A stretch of DNA of 64,000 nucleotides from the NCBI GenBank assembly GCA_021521415.1, contig JAIQDT010000001.1:2604001-2668000 (forward strand), read 5' to 3'. A model generated the notes under the pieces. That model did not search any database, was not told the DNA's origin, and saw only the letters and a program-made list of their open reading frames with translations. Source of the DNA: Bidens hawaiensis (Eukaryota; Streptophyta; Magnoliopsida; Asterales; Asteraceae). Both the position numbers and the translations under genes were made by a program. Positions within the stretch are counted from its first letter, which is position 1; every line of letters begins with the position of its first letter. This document shows, in pieces, positions 1-11,600 of this stretch.

Positions 1-342
1 CCGAGCCATCAAAGGCTCGTTAATGCAGGTGACCCAACCTGAAGCCGAACACTCCAGCCTCCTCTTCATCATTGTAGCTGCTGGAGAGTCATGCTTTACC
101 GGATAATTAAGCAGTTCACTGGAAAGTCGTACAAACCAAGCGTGTTCTACCCTAACTGCCGTTGGTGGATTAGAACCACCCTGTCCGTTCGCCTTGTTGA
201 CATGCATGGGAGCCCCATCGGATGAAAACAATCTTCTGCACCGGCTGTTGCTACATGCTAAGCTAATACCACCGTGAATCACCTGATAAAGTCTGGTATG
301 TAGAGAGGCCGATAGAATGGAGATGGTGCCATTGTGATTTTC
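1..342 (-). CDS. Possible 5' part of a host gene, open to the window edge
   Basis: On the minus strand one frame stays open from 342 to base 1 (114 codons) after an in-frame TAA at 345-343. Its first ATG is at 207-205. Upstream of that ATG the frame reads rich in Ser, Arg and Leu and contains SRCRRLFSSDGAPM, which resembles a plant mitochondrial presequence with an Arg before the cleavage region. A separate ATG in another frame at 332 gives only 17 codons and could be an upstream ORF or the true start before a frameshift. I do not recognise the protein family. The downstream part continues outside the window. It could also be a chance open frame or a pseudogene, so treat it as tentative. Confidence 0.3.
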
Positions 343-523
343 TTATATTATAGAAGGTTAATATTGAAGGTTTCTTGAGAGTTGAGAAGAAGGAAGAGAT
401 GGCAGGACTTTGGGAGCATGAATGGCAGCTTTTGTGATTTCAGCATAAAATAATGGGGTTAAGATATTGCATAAAATGGTTGTGATTTCTCCAACCGCCA
501 ATCCGTGAATTAGTTTAATTATT

Positions 524-672
524 ATTATTTTTTTGAACGACGTAACGCCGGGTACTCCGTACGCGACCTCCAGTCATCCCTCATCTCTCATATATATTGG
601 TGATAGTGAGGTTTGAACCCCTACCTCTTACTAGTAAAGTGAGTGCTCTACCATTGAGTCACATCCAATTTA
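524..672 (-). mobile_element. tRNA-derived SINE, internally shortened copy
   Basis: Read on the minus strand this starts with a tRNA-like head that has an A-box-like stretch and the B-box motif GGTTCAAACC. It ends in an A-rich tail, seen as T-rich at 524-534 on the plus strand. A 13-bp target duplication, tagtttaattatt, flanks it at 511-523 and 673-685. It is clearly the same family as the longer copy at 17644-17973 but lacks most of the body between the head and the terminal GTACGGAGTACCCGGCGTTAC segment. Confidence 0.8.
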
Positions 673-690
673 TAGTTTAATTATTTAATA

Positions 691-945
691 CTATCTCCGT
701 CTCATTATAAGTGTCATAGTTCGACTTTTCAAGTCTTTCTTTTGCAACATTGACTGTAAATATTTTTGTTCGTGTCATATAATACTTGATGAAAGTTATA
801 TCAATGTAAAATACATTTAAAACCCAATCCCTTTATATATTTTACATTAAGAATTATATAACACAAACAAAAATATTATCGGTAAAAGTTAAACAAGAAA
901 GATTTGAAAAATCAAACTATGACACTTATAATGGGACGGAGGGAG
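691..945. mobile_element. Stowaway-like MITE (Tc1/Mariner type)
   Basis: The ends form terminal inverted repeats: ctatctccgtctcattataa on the left and the inverse of ataatgggacggagggag on the right. The similarity extends about 35 bp, through the shared part reading gtgtcatagtt. The dinucleotide TA flanks both sides (689-690 and 946-947), the Tc1/Mariner target duplication. It is 255 bp with no coding capacity. Confidence 0.88.
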
Positions 946-2198
946 TAGTTTTTAATAAAATTCTGGAATTTATAATTATCAATTAATTGTTATAACAAAA
1001 TTGATCTTCTATATGATGTTGTTGTGCCATTTAGAAAGCCTGATAACCCTACCACTCGGAGTGTTGGTTCATTGATTCAGCCCACTAAACTACCCCAACA
1101 CGGAGATCTAGCCATCACACACGGTGATGTCACATCAACACGACCAGACAAACTGAGATCAAGCCATCGTGACACACCACATGGCATCATTACTCCTTGA
1201 CACATGGTGATTTAACCATCTCGACACACGGAGATTTAACCATATTGACACATGATCATGGCACAACGTCACTGATGACCTTCAACATCAAAAACTAGTT
1301 TTAGATACGTTCAAACTAACTGGTCTTGATAATTGAGAGAGCCTTTACGAAAGATCTTTTAACCAAGAGAAGGGTAAACAATCTAGACAACGTCCTTCAA
1401 CTCGTTGAACACCAAAAACTAAGTTGACACACAACCTAGATGCACCCCGGTTTACCGGCGGACCTGAACCACCTTGTAAGTTATAACTGCTATTAACGCT
1501 CGTCGACAGCCCTCACATCCGTCGTCTTTCGATGTCACGTTAACTGTCAATATTCTCTACAACAATAGGTTTGCTTTGCTTCTTCCATTACAATTCTGCC
1601 TAACTTTCGATCGGAAAACCTAAAGCGGTTTGATCGGAACCTGGACACACCATCGATCATTGCTGGACACACCATTGGTCGAAAACATACCGCGGTTAGA
1701 ACCTTGACACTAGACCGAGATCTTTTCTTGCGGTTGCGCTTGGATAATATCACAAAAATATAACTTTGCTTGGTCGAATTTTCTTTCTTGAAAGTGTTCC
1801 TTGGTTACGAACAATGATGAATTAATTGTTACTTTGGCAGCAAAAAACAAATCTCACGCATACCAACTTTGGTTTGACAAACAAAAACCAATAACTTCTT
1901 TTATAAAGAACACCAACATATGGTAAAAACTTCGTGACATGAGCCATTAGCCAATCAAGATCGACTACTTCGTATATCTCCTCTAACAATCACAGGCCTT
2001 GATGTTCATTACCATCGTCCCAAACGGCACTCCCGCACGACAATAATTGACCCGAAACAAGTTACCGGGTTCGTCTACAGTTGTTGTTAATCTTCTGGTT
2101 GCCTCTCACACCTTTCTTCATGCCTGCCCTCCAACCACGGACACACCCGTCGCAGAGGATGCCCCGATCTTCAAAACCACTTCCCGAAACGTGTCCTT
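946..2198 (-). other. Gene-poor stretch, probably decayed Copia interior
   Basis: No convincing open reading frame is present. Its position just inside the primer-binding site at 2199-2211, on the minus strand, suggests this is the degenerate gag-proximal interior of that Copia-type element. A run of CACATGGTGATTTAACC-like near repeats (about 1110-1260) is the only internal structure I see. The assignment is inferred from position. Confidence 0.3.
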
Positions 2199-2211
2199 GG
2201 CTCTGATGCCA
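2199..2211 (-). other. Primer-binding site of a Copia-type LTR element
   Basis: The minus strand reads TGGCATCAGAGCC, one base away from the common plant PBS TGGTATCAGAGCC that is complementary to the 3' end of initiator tRNA-Met. It lies 2 bp from an LTR end reading GTTTAACA on the minus strand, the usual arrangement. Confidence 0.7.
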
Positions 2212-2213
2212 CT

Positions 2214-2414
2214 TGTTAAACTTTAAGCAGGTGATCAAGAACACAAACACAAGATATATAGAACTCTCCACGACTCTTTTATTAAGAAAACGACAAACAA
2301 GAAATACTTAATAATATTGACACATTGAACCTAGGGTTATATAAACCCACGGTTCTAATCGTATACTAACTCAATTACAGAATTTGAATCCAAACAAATA
2401 GGATTAAGTATATA
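2214..2414 (-). mobile_element. LTR fragment (probably Copia), split by a MITE
   Basis: On the minus strand this holds a TATA box (TTTATATAACCC, about 2336-2346), an AATAAAAG polyadenylation-like signal (about 2278-2285) and a terminal ...GTTTAACA next to the PBS. That order, TATA then poly(A) signal then CA end, is the U3-R-U5 order of an LTR. The MITE at 2415-2663 interrupts it. The far LTR end beyond 2666 could not be fixed. Confidence 0.55.
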
Positions 2415-2663
2415 CTCCCTCCGTCCCGGTCGAAGTGTTTTAGTTTGAAAAACACAGTTTAAGATAGATTAAATTTTCTTTTTCTTTGCTTACCAAATGA
2501 CACTAATGTCCTTGTAAAGTGGATCCATTAATATTGTTAATTAATGTTAGTTGTGTGTGTTTAAGTGTAAACTTGGAAATTGGCTGATAAATTTTGAAAG
2601 TGAAAACTTGGAATGAGACAAATAAATAAGGAAACATGGACACTTTTAATGGGACGGAGGGAG
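2415..2663. mobile_element. Stowaway-like MITE, second family member
   Basis: Perfect terminal motifs ctccctccgtccc and gggacggagggag form the inverted repeat, with TA duplications at 2413-2414 and 2664-2665. It is 249 bp. The termini match the element at 691-945 but the interior is unrelated, so the two belong to the same superfamily but different subfamilies. Confidence 0.9.
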
Positions 2664-2916
2664 TAAAATAATACTAACTTATCTTATAATAATAAACTAA
2701 TCATTATATTAAATATTCTTCAAGATACTAAGTGTCTTCAACATGATTTGGTGTTGGAAACGTTTAGCAAAAGTTGTATGAAAAAATTAATTATAAATTT
2801 GGATATTAAAATTTACAAAATGTATCATAAGTTAAATAAGTTTTAAATTACAATAAAGTTAATAAAATATGTATTTAACTCATGAAATACCAGGACATCA
2901 AGTCTACTATTGTAGC

Positions 2917-3195
2917 TAGGGATGGGTTTGGGTCGGGTTTAGGTATTCCAAAACCCATACCTGGTTATGAAAGTTCGTCCCAAAACCCGCCGGGTTTTAA
3001 TCGGGTAATTAATCTTCGGGTTTCTTATCGGATTTTGATAAAATACCCGTGGGGTATAACCAGCTCAAAACCCGCTAGGTTCTACCGGATTTTGACAAAA
3101 TATAACTAATCGATTACAAAGATGGTTACCATAAACATAAAATATCTCAAATAATTGACATAAACAAGTTTCGAAATTAATATATTTGGAATATA

Positions 3196-3232
<37 letters not shown>

Positions 3233-3397
3233 AAGTTGTATCGGGTGCATCGGATAAATGGGTTTATGTTATCGGGTAATCGGGTCGGGTAATCGGGTAT
3301 ATTAGAAATCCCAAACCCGTCCCAAAGGGTATTACCCATCCCATTTATGTCGGGTTTCGGGTTTTCCCATCTGATTAGGGTTTCATTGTCATCCCTA
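2917..3397. mobile_element. Non-autonomous hAT element
   Basis: The ends are TAGGGATG on the left and CATCCCTA on the right. Both are bracketed by an exact 8-bp duplication, attgtagc (2909-2916 and 3398-3405), the diagnostic hAT target length. The 481-bp interior is dominated by short cgggtttt/aaaacccg variants in both orientations and contains (TG)n and (TA)n tracts at about 3198-3230. It has no transposase. Confidence 0.88.
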
Positions 3398-3597
3398 ATT
3401 GTAGCCTGCGTTCAACTCTAAGTAAGTTAACTTAAAGCTATTTAAAAAATATGATTGTAAGATTGTGTGTTGATAACTAGCAAGGGTTAGTTAAGACACC
3501 ACACCACACCACACCACTATCACGTATGCATAAATACTTTAGCTAGTCACCCCTTAACTTAAGTGTTGTGAGTTAACTAGATGCTAATCATTGTTTT

Positions 3598-3618
3598 AAT
3601 AGTGTTTTTTTTACTAAA

Positions 3619-3651
<33 letters not shown>
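3598..3651. repeat. (TA)n microsatellite
   Basis: A tract of TA dinucleotides after a T-rich stretch. The region from 3406 to 4121 otherwise holds only a short (CCACA)n-like run at about 3498-3517 and no gene that I can support. Confidence 0.8.
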
Positions 3652-3653
<2 letters not shown>

Positions 3654-4124
3654 AAGGTTCAAATTAAAAAAAAAAATTCCTACAAATTAATATCATTCTG
3701 GTGATATTTGGCATGGAATGATTCTTTCCGTGTTTCGAATATAAGCCAATCAGGTATATGTGAGAAACTCAAAACTTTCTCAATTTGACGTTTACTTATC
3801 GTATCGATAATAGTTGTCATTCATCGTCCATTTTCTTGCGATGATTTTTCTAACCGAGAGAAGTTCTTAAAGTTTATTGTCCAGCTTTGAAAGTGCACCT
3901 GGGGATCCAATGATCCATTGCGTATCTATCTCATATCAATTGGATGTATGTTTTATTATTTGTGGTGTCAAAAGGTTTATCAGCTGTTACTAGATTTCCT
4001 GTCTTAAAACAAAAAAAACTACACAGATAATAATTTTGCATATTGTTTTTATATGAATAGGACAAAGATGCTAAAGTACAAACTAGGAAAAAAGACAAAC
4101 TTGGAAAATGATAACAAGACCTAA

Positions 4125-4841
4125 GACCATGTGTAGTCATAAAGCTCCACGTACAGGGGTTATGCGTCACGTGACGTCCAGTCAGAGTTATGATTTTGTA
4201 CAAAAACAGGCTGTAGTCATAACTTTCCACATCCAGGGGCTATGCGCCATGTGACGCCCAGTCATTATTAATTTTATTTGTTTTTTTAAAATAATAATTC
4301 ATTTAAATAATTAAATATATAATTAAAACACTATATTAGTAACATAAACATAAGCATAAACCAAGTTTTTTTTTACCAAAGGGGTTTGGGTAAAAAGTGT
4401 TTACCAATATGAAGATTTTGAAACTTATTTACCTATAAATGGTGTGGGGTTAAAATTGCAATAAAAAATATATTATGGGTTTAAAATTACAATAACAAAA
4501 TGGTGTGGGTTATAAATTAAAATAAAAATATATAATACACCATTCCTTCTCGTCTTCTTCAATTCGCCGGCCACCACCACCATTTTTCCGGCGATCCCGT
4601 TACCACCCACCACCACCACCATTTTTCTCCTTCTTCTCCGATCTGTAACTCACCCACCACCACCATAACAACAAGACCCACCCACCCAACGGCTATTTCT
4701 TTTGATTTGTGTGCCAACCCCCGCGTTTTGTATACAACGCAGCCAAAAATCAATTTCATATAACGCGGGGGGGGGGGGGGGGTGTACCCCCCCGCGTTTT
4801 CGTCCTCAACGTTGGTGGCAACGTTGCCACTACGGGTGGTC
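4125..4841. mobile_element. PIF/Harbinger-like non-autonomous element
   Basis: The ends GACCATGTGTAGT and ACTACGGGTGGTC form an imperfect inverted repeat, flanked by TAA at 4122-4124 and 4842-4844. TAA is the PIF/Harbinger target duplication. Just inside the left end an ~80-bp unit is repeated in tandem (about 4132-4262). The interior also has a run of 16 G at 4767-4782, a 12-bp inverted repeat AACGCGGGGGGG with its complement, and a perfect 16-bp palindrome at 4815-4830. No transposase is present. Confidence 0.72.
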
Positions 4842-4844
4842 TAA

Positions 4845-6022
4845 AGTTGATTCAAGATTTAGTTGATCTAGTGAGTCAACGCAATATACACAATAACATG
4901 TGCTTGTTTAGTGGAAGATTGTTGGGTTAGGATTTGGTGGAAGCCTTTTGGGCCGGGTTCACTGTGTTTGACAATTGACATATAGGCGCCTGGCTGGCCT
5001 GTTTAAAATATTTAAAAGCTCAAGTTCCATCAAATTTTTTAGACAAAATACATTTTTAACATAAAGCCTCGTTTTTCTTCTTTGTTTTATGTATCGGCTA
5101 CACTTGAACAAAATCTTTTACCCCATGCTACCATTCAACTTTTCTTATGGATCCGTTAGTGATTTTATAATGTATAAATCCATGCATATGCATTGTTGTT
5201 GTGGTTGTGCACATATAAAATGTCAAATATCATGTCATTTATATATCAAATAAAAGGATCTAATTAAAATAGAGAGGTGGATAAACGAGCAACAAACTAC
5301 GCCGCCACCTGTTTTGAATGGCAAACCCGTTCCTATTGAAAACAAAGTTACAGTTTTTTAACGCCACCACTGTAGAAGCCGACACATATGTAGAAAATAA
5401 TATATATTGATCATATCATTGATGGGACACGTGTTAAGTAAAACTCAAACATGCTATTAGATAGTATACTTACATGTGTGCGTGAAAACTCAAAATAACT
5501 ATTTTATTGTATTCTTAGACATGTGCATGTAGCAAAAAAAAGTAATAATAAACATGTGTATGCTGGAAAATGCACATGTTCATGTTACCGGAAAATATTT
5601 TCTCAAAATCATATAAGACATGATAGAAGAACATTTTAACATATATATAATCTTTGGCTTTTCATTTATAGCTTTTACGCTATATTCCCGAGTTAATTTA
5701 TTGATGGAAAAGAAATGAAATGAGGGGAAAGAAAAAAATTATCGTGTTCCAGAGGTTTTTTTAAAAGAAGGAAAAGAAAGGAGACGAGAGAAAATTGTGT
5801 TCCTGAGTTTCATAAATGAAAGAAAAGAAAACAGATGGAAGGAAAATAAGGAGAAATAAGACGTAAATTGGAATGAATTGTTTTCTTTCTAATTTGGAAA
5901 AAAATGGAAAGAAAGAAAGGAAAGATAAAAGGGAAAAGAAAATAAAAGAATTTTTTTTCTTTCTTTTCTTTTCTCTTATAAAAGAAAATAAGTATTCTGG
6001 ATTGAATATTTAATTTATAAGG
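4845..6022. other. Intergenic, with polypurine tracts
   Basis: No gene is supported. From about 5705 to 5960 the plus strand is strongly purine-rich with many gaaa units, ending in a pyrimidine-rich stretch at about 5950-5980. Confidence 0.5.
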
Positions 6023-6274
6023 GTGGGAACCGGGAAGTACACAACACAAAGAACCCGAAAACAATCAGTCACAATGTGCTACCCAAACCACTTGCAGCGG
6101 TGTTCCAGTGATAAAACTCAAGCCGGTTGTCCATATTTAATGCTTTTCATCGGGTTCACAATCCCAAATGCTAACTTGATTGGCGAACTCAAACAGCTTG
6201 CTACGGTTTTCTTGAATGTACTCAAATGTACCCAAGCAATACCCGAGAGTGCCCACTTTAAGTTCTCATTTTAA
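6023..6274 (+). CDS. Small unidentified ORF
   Basis: An 83-codon open frame whose apparent start is not followed by a recognisable domain. It contains three Cys in the stretch CYPNHLQRCSSDKTQAGC and a hydrophobic patch LMLFIGFTIPNANLIGEL. Nothing nearby suggests a promoter or splice partner. It may be an exon remnant or chance. Confidence 0.12.
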   Translation: MGTGKYTTQRTRKQSVTMCYPNHLQRCSSDKTQAGCPYLMLFIGFTIPNANLIGELKQLATVFLNVLKCTQAIPESAHFKFSF

Positions 6275-6671
6275 CCCTCTACTTTATATAGCTATATTAC
6301 TTTGTAAATGTATGTAAATATATATAGTTATCAAAAGATACAAAGATGATTAACTATATTCCTATAGCATCTACACAGACTTTTATTAACGTTGATTACA
6401 AAAAATATTTAAGAGATAATAATGGTAGTACGTAATGAAATAACTAGCCACTAAAAGAATTCGTTTGTTCTTTTTTGTTAGTGGCTATCCAATTACACAA
6501 AATTTTACAACCTTTTCTTCACAAAGTAGACCGAGACAAAGAGATCAACACTGTCATCCTTAAGACGCACATACACTTATCCACAACCTTTGACTTCTTA
6601 AGATGAATCCCAAGATTCTTGTTTCGATTTAGATCATGTCTTCCCAGCACTATAAATTAGCTCAAAAGCAT

Positions 6672-7057
6672 TGAAGAGGTAGGTCCTAGCAGAGTCCAGT
6701 TGGACCCGCAAGACTCACCTTGAACAGGGACGTCTGCGCAATAACCAACTGCTCCAGCAGGACACCATGCTCAAAGAACCTTACGCGCAGTACGCCAGCT
6801 GTACCCGCAGGGAAAGCCTCCCAATGGTGAAGTACCCCGCCTGTTCCCGCAGCTGCGGATACAAGCCATCAGGGAAGGCTACCCGCACTAACAGCAAAGC
6901 TACACGCACAAGGCATTCGTTCAGTAGTCACATGAAGGAATGAGCAAGGCGGGAACACTCCCGCCTAAATGAGCAAGTCCGTATGCTTCTGGAAGGTCTT
7001 CCGTACTATACCTACTAAGGTATGGGCGGAACAAACAGTTTGACCAGAGCAGCCCAT
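6672..7057 (+). repeat. Truncated 5' LTR of the Tat-type element
   Basis: Collinear with the first 386 bp of the 3' LTR (12822-13207), with only a few substitutions. It stops at cccat and passes directly into integrase sequence, so the LTR promoter, R and U5, together with the PBS, are absent from this side. Confidence 0.9.
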
Positions 7058-7059
7058 AA

Positions 7060-7773
7060 ATCAAAAAATTTATTTGGGAATTTATTATTTGTCGTTTTGG
7101 ACTTCCACAGAATTTGGTGAGCGATAACGGCACCAACTTTGCTGACAAGAAGCTACAACAGTGGCTAAAAGAACTTCAAATCACCCACACCTTTACCTCA
7201 GTGGCACACCCGCAAGGTAATGGTGAGGTGGAAAGAGCAAATAAGAGCATCGTCGAAGGCATCAAGAAGAGACTATTGGAACACAGATCCGGCTGGGTGG
7301 ACGAGCTTCCGCACGTCCTTTGGGCAAACAGAACGCTGAAGAAGGCCAGTACGGGAGAAACCCCGTTCAGCCTCACTTATGGCACTGAAGCCATGGTCCC
7401 GGTCGAAATTGGTCTACCCTCACCAAGGGTCTTGATTCAGCCAGAAGACAATGATGCGGAAAGACGGTTGGATCTTATGCTAACCGAGGAACGCAGAGAC
7501 TTAGCCGCAGTGCGTGAAGAGAACTACAAACGACAAATGCAAAAATACTACAACAAGCGGGTAAAACTCTGCAACTTCAATATAGGAGACTACATACTGC
7601 GTAACAACGAGGCTTCAAACCAAGAGCGCCCGGGAAAGCTGGCCCCGGTCTGGGAAAGGCCATACATTATCAAAGAAGTCCTGGGAAAGGGCGCATACCG
7701 GCTCGAAAGGCTCGATGGCACTCCCATCCCAAGAACATGGAATGGAGCTCAATTACGCAAATGTTATATGTAG
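7060..7773 (+). pseudogene. Ty3/Gypsy integrase, C-terminal part
   Basis: The open frame runs from 7060, just after a TAA created at the deletion junction, to TAG at 7771-7773. It includes the catalytic core segment LVSDNGTNF and, with exactly 35 residues between, the Glu of GNGEVERANK. These are the second Asp and the Glu of the DD35E triad. The C-terminal GPY/F-like part follows (APVWERPYIIKEVLGKGAYRL). The zinc-binding domain and first catalytic Asp are missing, so it cannot be an active integrase. It would have cut and joined retrotransposon cDNA into the genome. Confidence 0.88.
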
Positions 7774-7963
7774 ATCAATTCCAAAACTTGTAAAGAAAAG
7801 GCCTAGAGCCACTTCTAATGGAAATGATTCTCCTAACGTGTTTACCTTTATACTTATGAACTTCCCACTGGTGCCGGTATTCACCGCATAAATGGGGGAA
7901 GAAGTAAGTCGTTACGTGTGGAAGGCGGCAAAACCCGCATAAACACAACGTTAAAAATAAGGG

Positions 7964-8410
7964 AAACCTACACGCAGGTCAGATGTAAGTAAAGTTTAGC
8001 CATCCTTATAAGTGCAAGTGACGGTCTTACCCGCACAATCACGAACAAGGAAGCAAAACTTCAACCTATCATCTACCACGTTCAAAGGTTACCCTAAAAA
8101 AAAAAAAAAAAAGGATAAGGAAAACCTACACGCAGGTCAGATATGGGTAAAGTTTAGCCATCCTACTACGTGCAAGTGACGGTCATACCCGCACAATCAC
8201 GAAAGAGGAAGCAAAACTTCACACCTATTATCTACCACGTTCAAAGGTTAACTTATCCTCAAAGATGAGGAAAACCTACACGCAGGTCAGATGGTAAAGT
8301 TTAGCCATCCTACTACGTGCAAGTGACGGTCCTACCCGCACAATCACGGAAGAGGAAGCAAAACTTCACACCTATCTACCACGTTCAAAGGTTAACTTAT
8401 TCTAAACACT
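7964..8410 (+). repeat. Tandem array of 150-158 bp, three units
   Basis: Units begin at 7964, 8122 and 8272 with AAACCTACACGCAGGTCAG and continue in parallel through ACGTTCAAAGGTTA. The difference in spacing (158 and 150) is mostly due to a poly-A run at about 8096-8112. It sits directly after integrase, in the position where Tat elements carry variable 3' tandem repeats. Confidence 0.9.
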
Positions 8411-8613
8411 TGGAAAATTGCTAATTTAAACTAAAGTATGTGTCATACAACGTTTAAAAAGCAAGGAATCCAATGAATCAAGCAGTCTTAGCCGCACAAA
8501 GATTTACATTTTATAAATATTCGTTACAAGAATGGCCGGGTAACTACCCGCCTATAAGAAAGTAAATCTATACAAACTAAATCTATCCTAGCAGCGGGAA
8601 GGGATCTTCAGGA

Positions 8614-11600
8614 TCAGACTTCAGGGCCACTTCCACTTGGACCAGCGCCGTCAGTAGAGCGTGGCTGTTCAAGGAAAGCCTTAAGGATAGGTAGCCCATC
8701 ATCAGCAGCAGCAATTTCATTCACCTTCTCCACCACCGGATGCGGGAAGGCGGCGTATTGATTTACTGCTTGGTCATATATGGCTTCAGTATCTACATTG
8801 TACAAAGGGAAGTTGGATGGCGGGGCGCCTTTCTCAACAAACCCTAGACCAAGCAGGAAGCCGACTCGTTCCCCATCCTCGTGAGAAGCGTTGAGGGCTG
8901 CGCTCATAGCATCGTCGTAAGATGTCTCTGAGAAGACCCGATGCACAACCTACATAAGAAAATATACAAGTGTCAACACCCTATTTACAAAGAAAAGCGT
9001 GAAGACATGAAGATAGACTTACCTGAGACAACGCTTCTCGAAGAAGCCATTCCTTGGCAACCAGAGCTTCTTGAAGGGCGGCTTGAGCTTGGGTGCAGGC
9101 GCGTTCGGCTTCGCTTTTGTTAAGGTTGGCAAGTAGCACTTCCTTTGCGGCAGCCTCTTCGACGCCCTTAAGCTTCCGCTCGGTATGGTCAAGCACGCCC
9201 CTCTGGTCCAAGATCTCCTGGAGCTTCTTGGCATCTTCCATCGCCAAGGCATCATGAGCACGTTGGAGAGCCTCTAATTTGGCCTTGAGCTCCTCATTCT
9301 CCACGCGTAAAGGCTCAGCAACGGCTTCAGCCTTGGTGGCCCTCTCGGTTGCGTTCCTCGCAGTCTCCTTAGCCAGCCGAAGCTGTTCGTTAACAGCTTG
9401 GGCAGCCTTGGAGCGGGCCTCGAGTCGCGCTTGAACCTCAACCTCGAGGGCCTTGAAGGCCTTCTCCTTCTCCGCAGCAGCTGCGGACAGCTTTTGGTTC
9501 TCCTCCCGAAGAGCCCGCGCTTGAGATACTTCCTTGGCGCGAGCTGCTTTCAACTTGTCGTTTTCACGACAAAGCAGCTCGACGCGCGGCTGCATCCGGG
9601 CCTGGAGAACCCGAAGCTCGTTGGTTAGCCTACCCTCCTGGTAGCTAGCCATGGCTTCCCCCAACGCACCATGGGAAGCAGCGTGGCGAGCCCATTCCAC
9701 GCACTCCACAGGGGTACGAAGGGTTGTTCCTCGGCGGATGTTCCATCGTGGAACATACACTTCATTGGAATCCGACACTGCAAGAAACACAAAGCAGTTA
9801 GGAAAAGATGATAAAATATATATGTATAAAATGGGCCAGAAAAACCCTACGCACCTGTAGGGTCAATTACAGGCCGATAGCCGCCGAACCCATCACCTGA
9901 ACCCAATGGAAATCCATCCAAGAGGTCAGGCAGATGGGAAGGTGGCGGAGAGATGCGAGAAGCCCCACGCGTACCTGATGGACCGGCCGTCGTTGCCGAT
10001 GGTGGGGGCATGCTTGCAGCCGCCGTGGTCGCTGCCGCAGAATCCGCAGCAATCGTAACCGCCGGCTCTGTGAAGGATGCTGTAAAAATCGCACTCACAG
10101 CCGGCGGTGACGTCATCTCGGCTGGAACAGTCGGCTCAAAGGAGTGAGCAACTGATCCAGCGGAAGCAGGCGCAGGCGCCTGGGTCGACGCCTCAGGTAG
10201 GCTGACCAAGCCTACCGTCATTGGCGGAGAGGTAATACTCGGCCCTTCACCCTGGAATGCGCCAACATCCACGCCTGCGTAAAAGAAGAAAAGTGTTAAA
10301 AGACTAAGGATTAAGCTATGAAGATAAAAGCTAAAGGAAAGTTGTACTTACGGGTTTTCTTGAGCCTAAAGGTACGGAGAGGCGGGGACGGACCCGATGG
10401 AGCCGGCCTCTTTGCGCCGGTAACCGTCGTCTTCTTTGGCTCTCCGGAAATGACAGTTGCAACCTCCGGAGCAGTGGTCTTATCACCACCGGGATTCCTC
10501 GCCACCTCTTCGCTCTCGGTCTCCGAATCAGACCGAGGCGCTGGATCGGCAGTGGAGGCCTTCTCTTTCCCCTTCCCGCCGGCAGCCTTCTTCTTCCGCA
10601 CCAACGGAGGACCATCTGCGGATTCCTCATCAGAACATACGATTAGAGGAATTCCAGCAGAGGTTTCAACATTGAGGGGTCGAGGGTCGAAGAGCGCCTT
10701 ACCTGGCCGACGGGCGCTGAGGATCTCATGGCCTAGCGGATAGACCTCCAGGAACCGATCCGCGGTTTGTTCGAGGATGGGCAACTCGTTCTCATCTAGA
10801 GCGCGAGTACCCATCCGTGCGGGACCGTCAGCCTCCCGCGGGTTCAGGAGCGACTGCAGGTCGTTCCCCTCTGTAATAAAACAGGAAAAAAGTTAGAAGA
10901 AATTCAAAATCAACAAAAGGGAGAAAGGCATACCGTAAGGAACAGAGTTCGAACCGTATTCGAGGACGATCGGAATCTTGCGCGCATCAGCCTCCTTCCA
11001 CACCCGGCTCATCCCCAGCATCACCATCCCGGACTCCGCAAACCGGTAAACAGGAGATTGGACCCGAGATATCTTGGCAAACCATTCCGCCTCCTGGTAG
11101 CTGGAGGCGTGAAGGCTGGGAAGTGCCTGCCCATTCTTGAATTTCATAGCAATGGGGATGGCGCGGGCGGATATGAAGAAAAACTCCCTCTTCCATGCGC
11201 GAAGACTGCGCTCGGTCGCACAGATCTTTAAACCCTTAATCCGGGTCGTCAACGTGTACCACCCCTGGATGCACCTCCAAGTGTAGAAGGTCATCAGGCG
11301 GTCAACATAGGGCTCAACGCCCAGTATCTGGCACACCCACTCAAAATGACGAATCTTGGCGATCGCCATGGGGTGCAACTCGGTCAAATGAACACCATGC
11401 CTCTCGAGGACACGGTAAACAAACTTTGTCAATGGGAACCTAAGATTCCCATAGACAAAGAATGCTGCATAAACCCCGATCTTGCCTCGGGGGGCATCGT
11501 ACACGGTCTGATGGGGTTCAGGAAACTCAGGCTCGAGAGACTCGAGCATGAACTTCCTGACAACATACCGGTACAGATCGCCAGGAAGAGCACACTGGCA

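Noticed and set aside
5810..6064. Lys/Phe-rich minus-strand open frame
   Set aside because: Product of a polypurine tract, not a gene.
9019..10743. Other frames of both strands with 60-140 codons
   Set aside because: They overlap the spliced antisense gene and are by-products of its GC-rich codon use.
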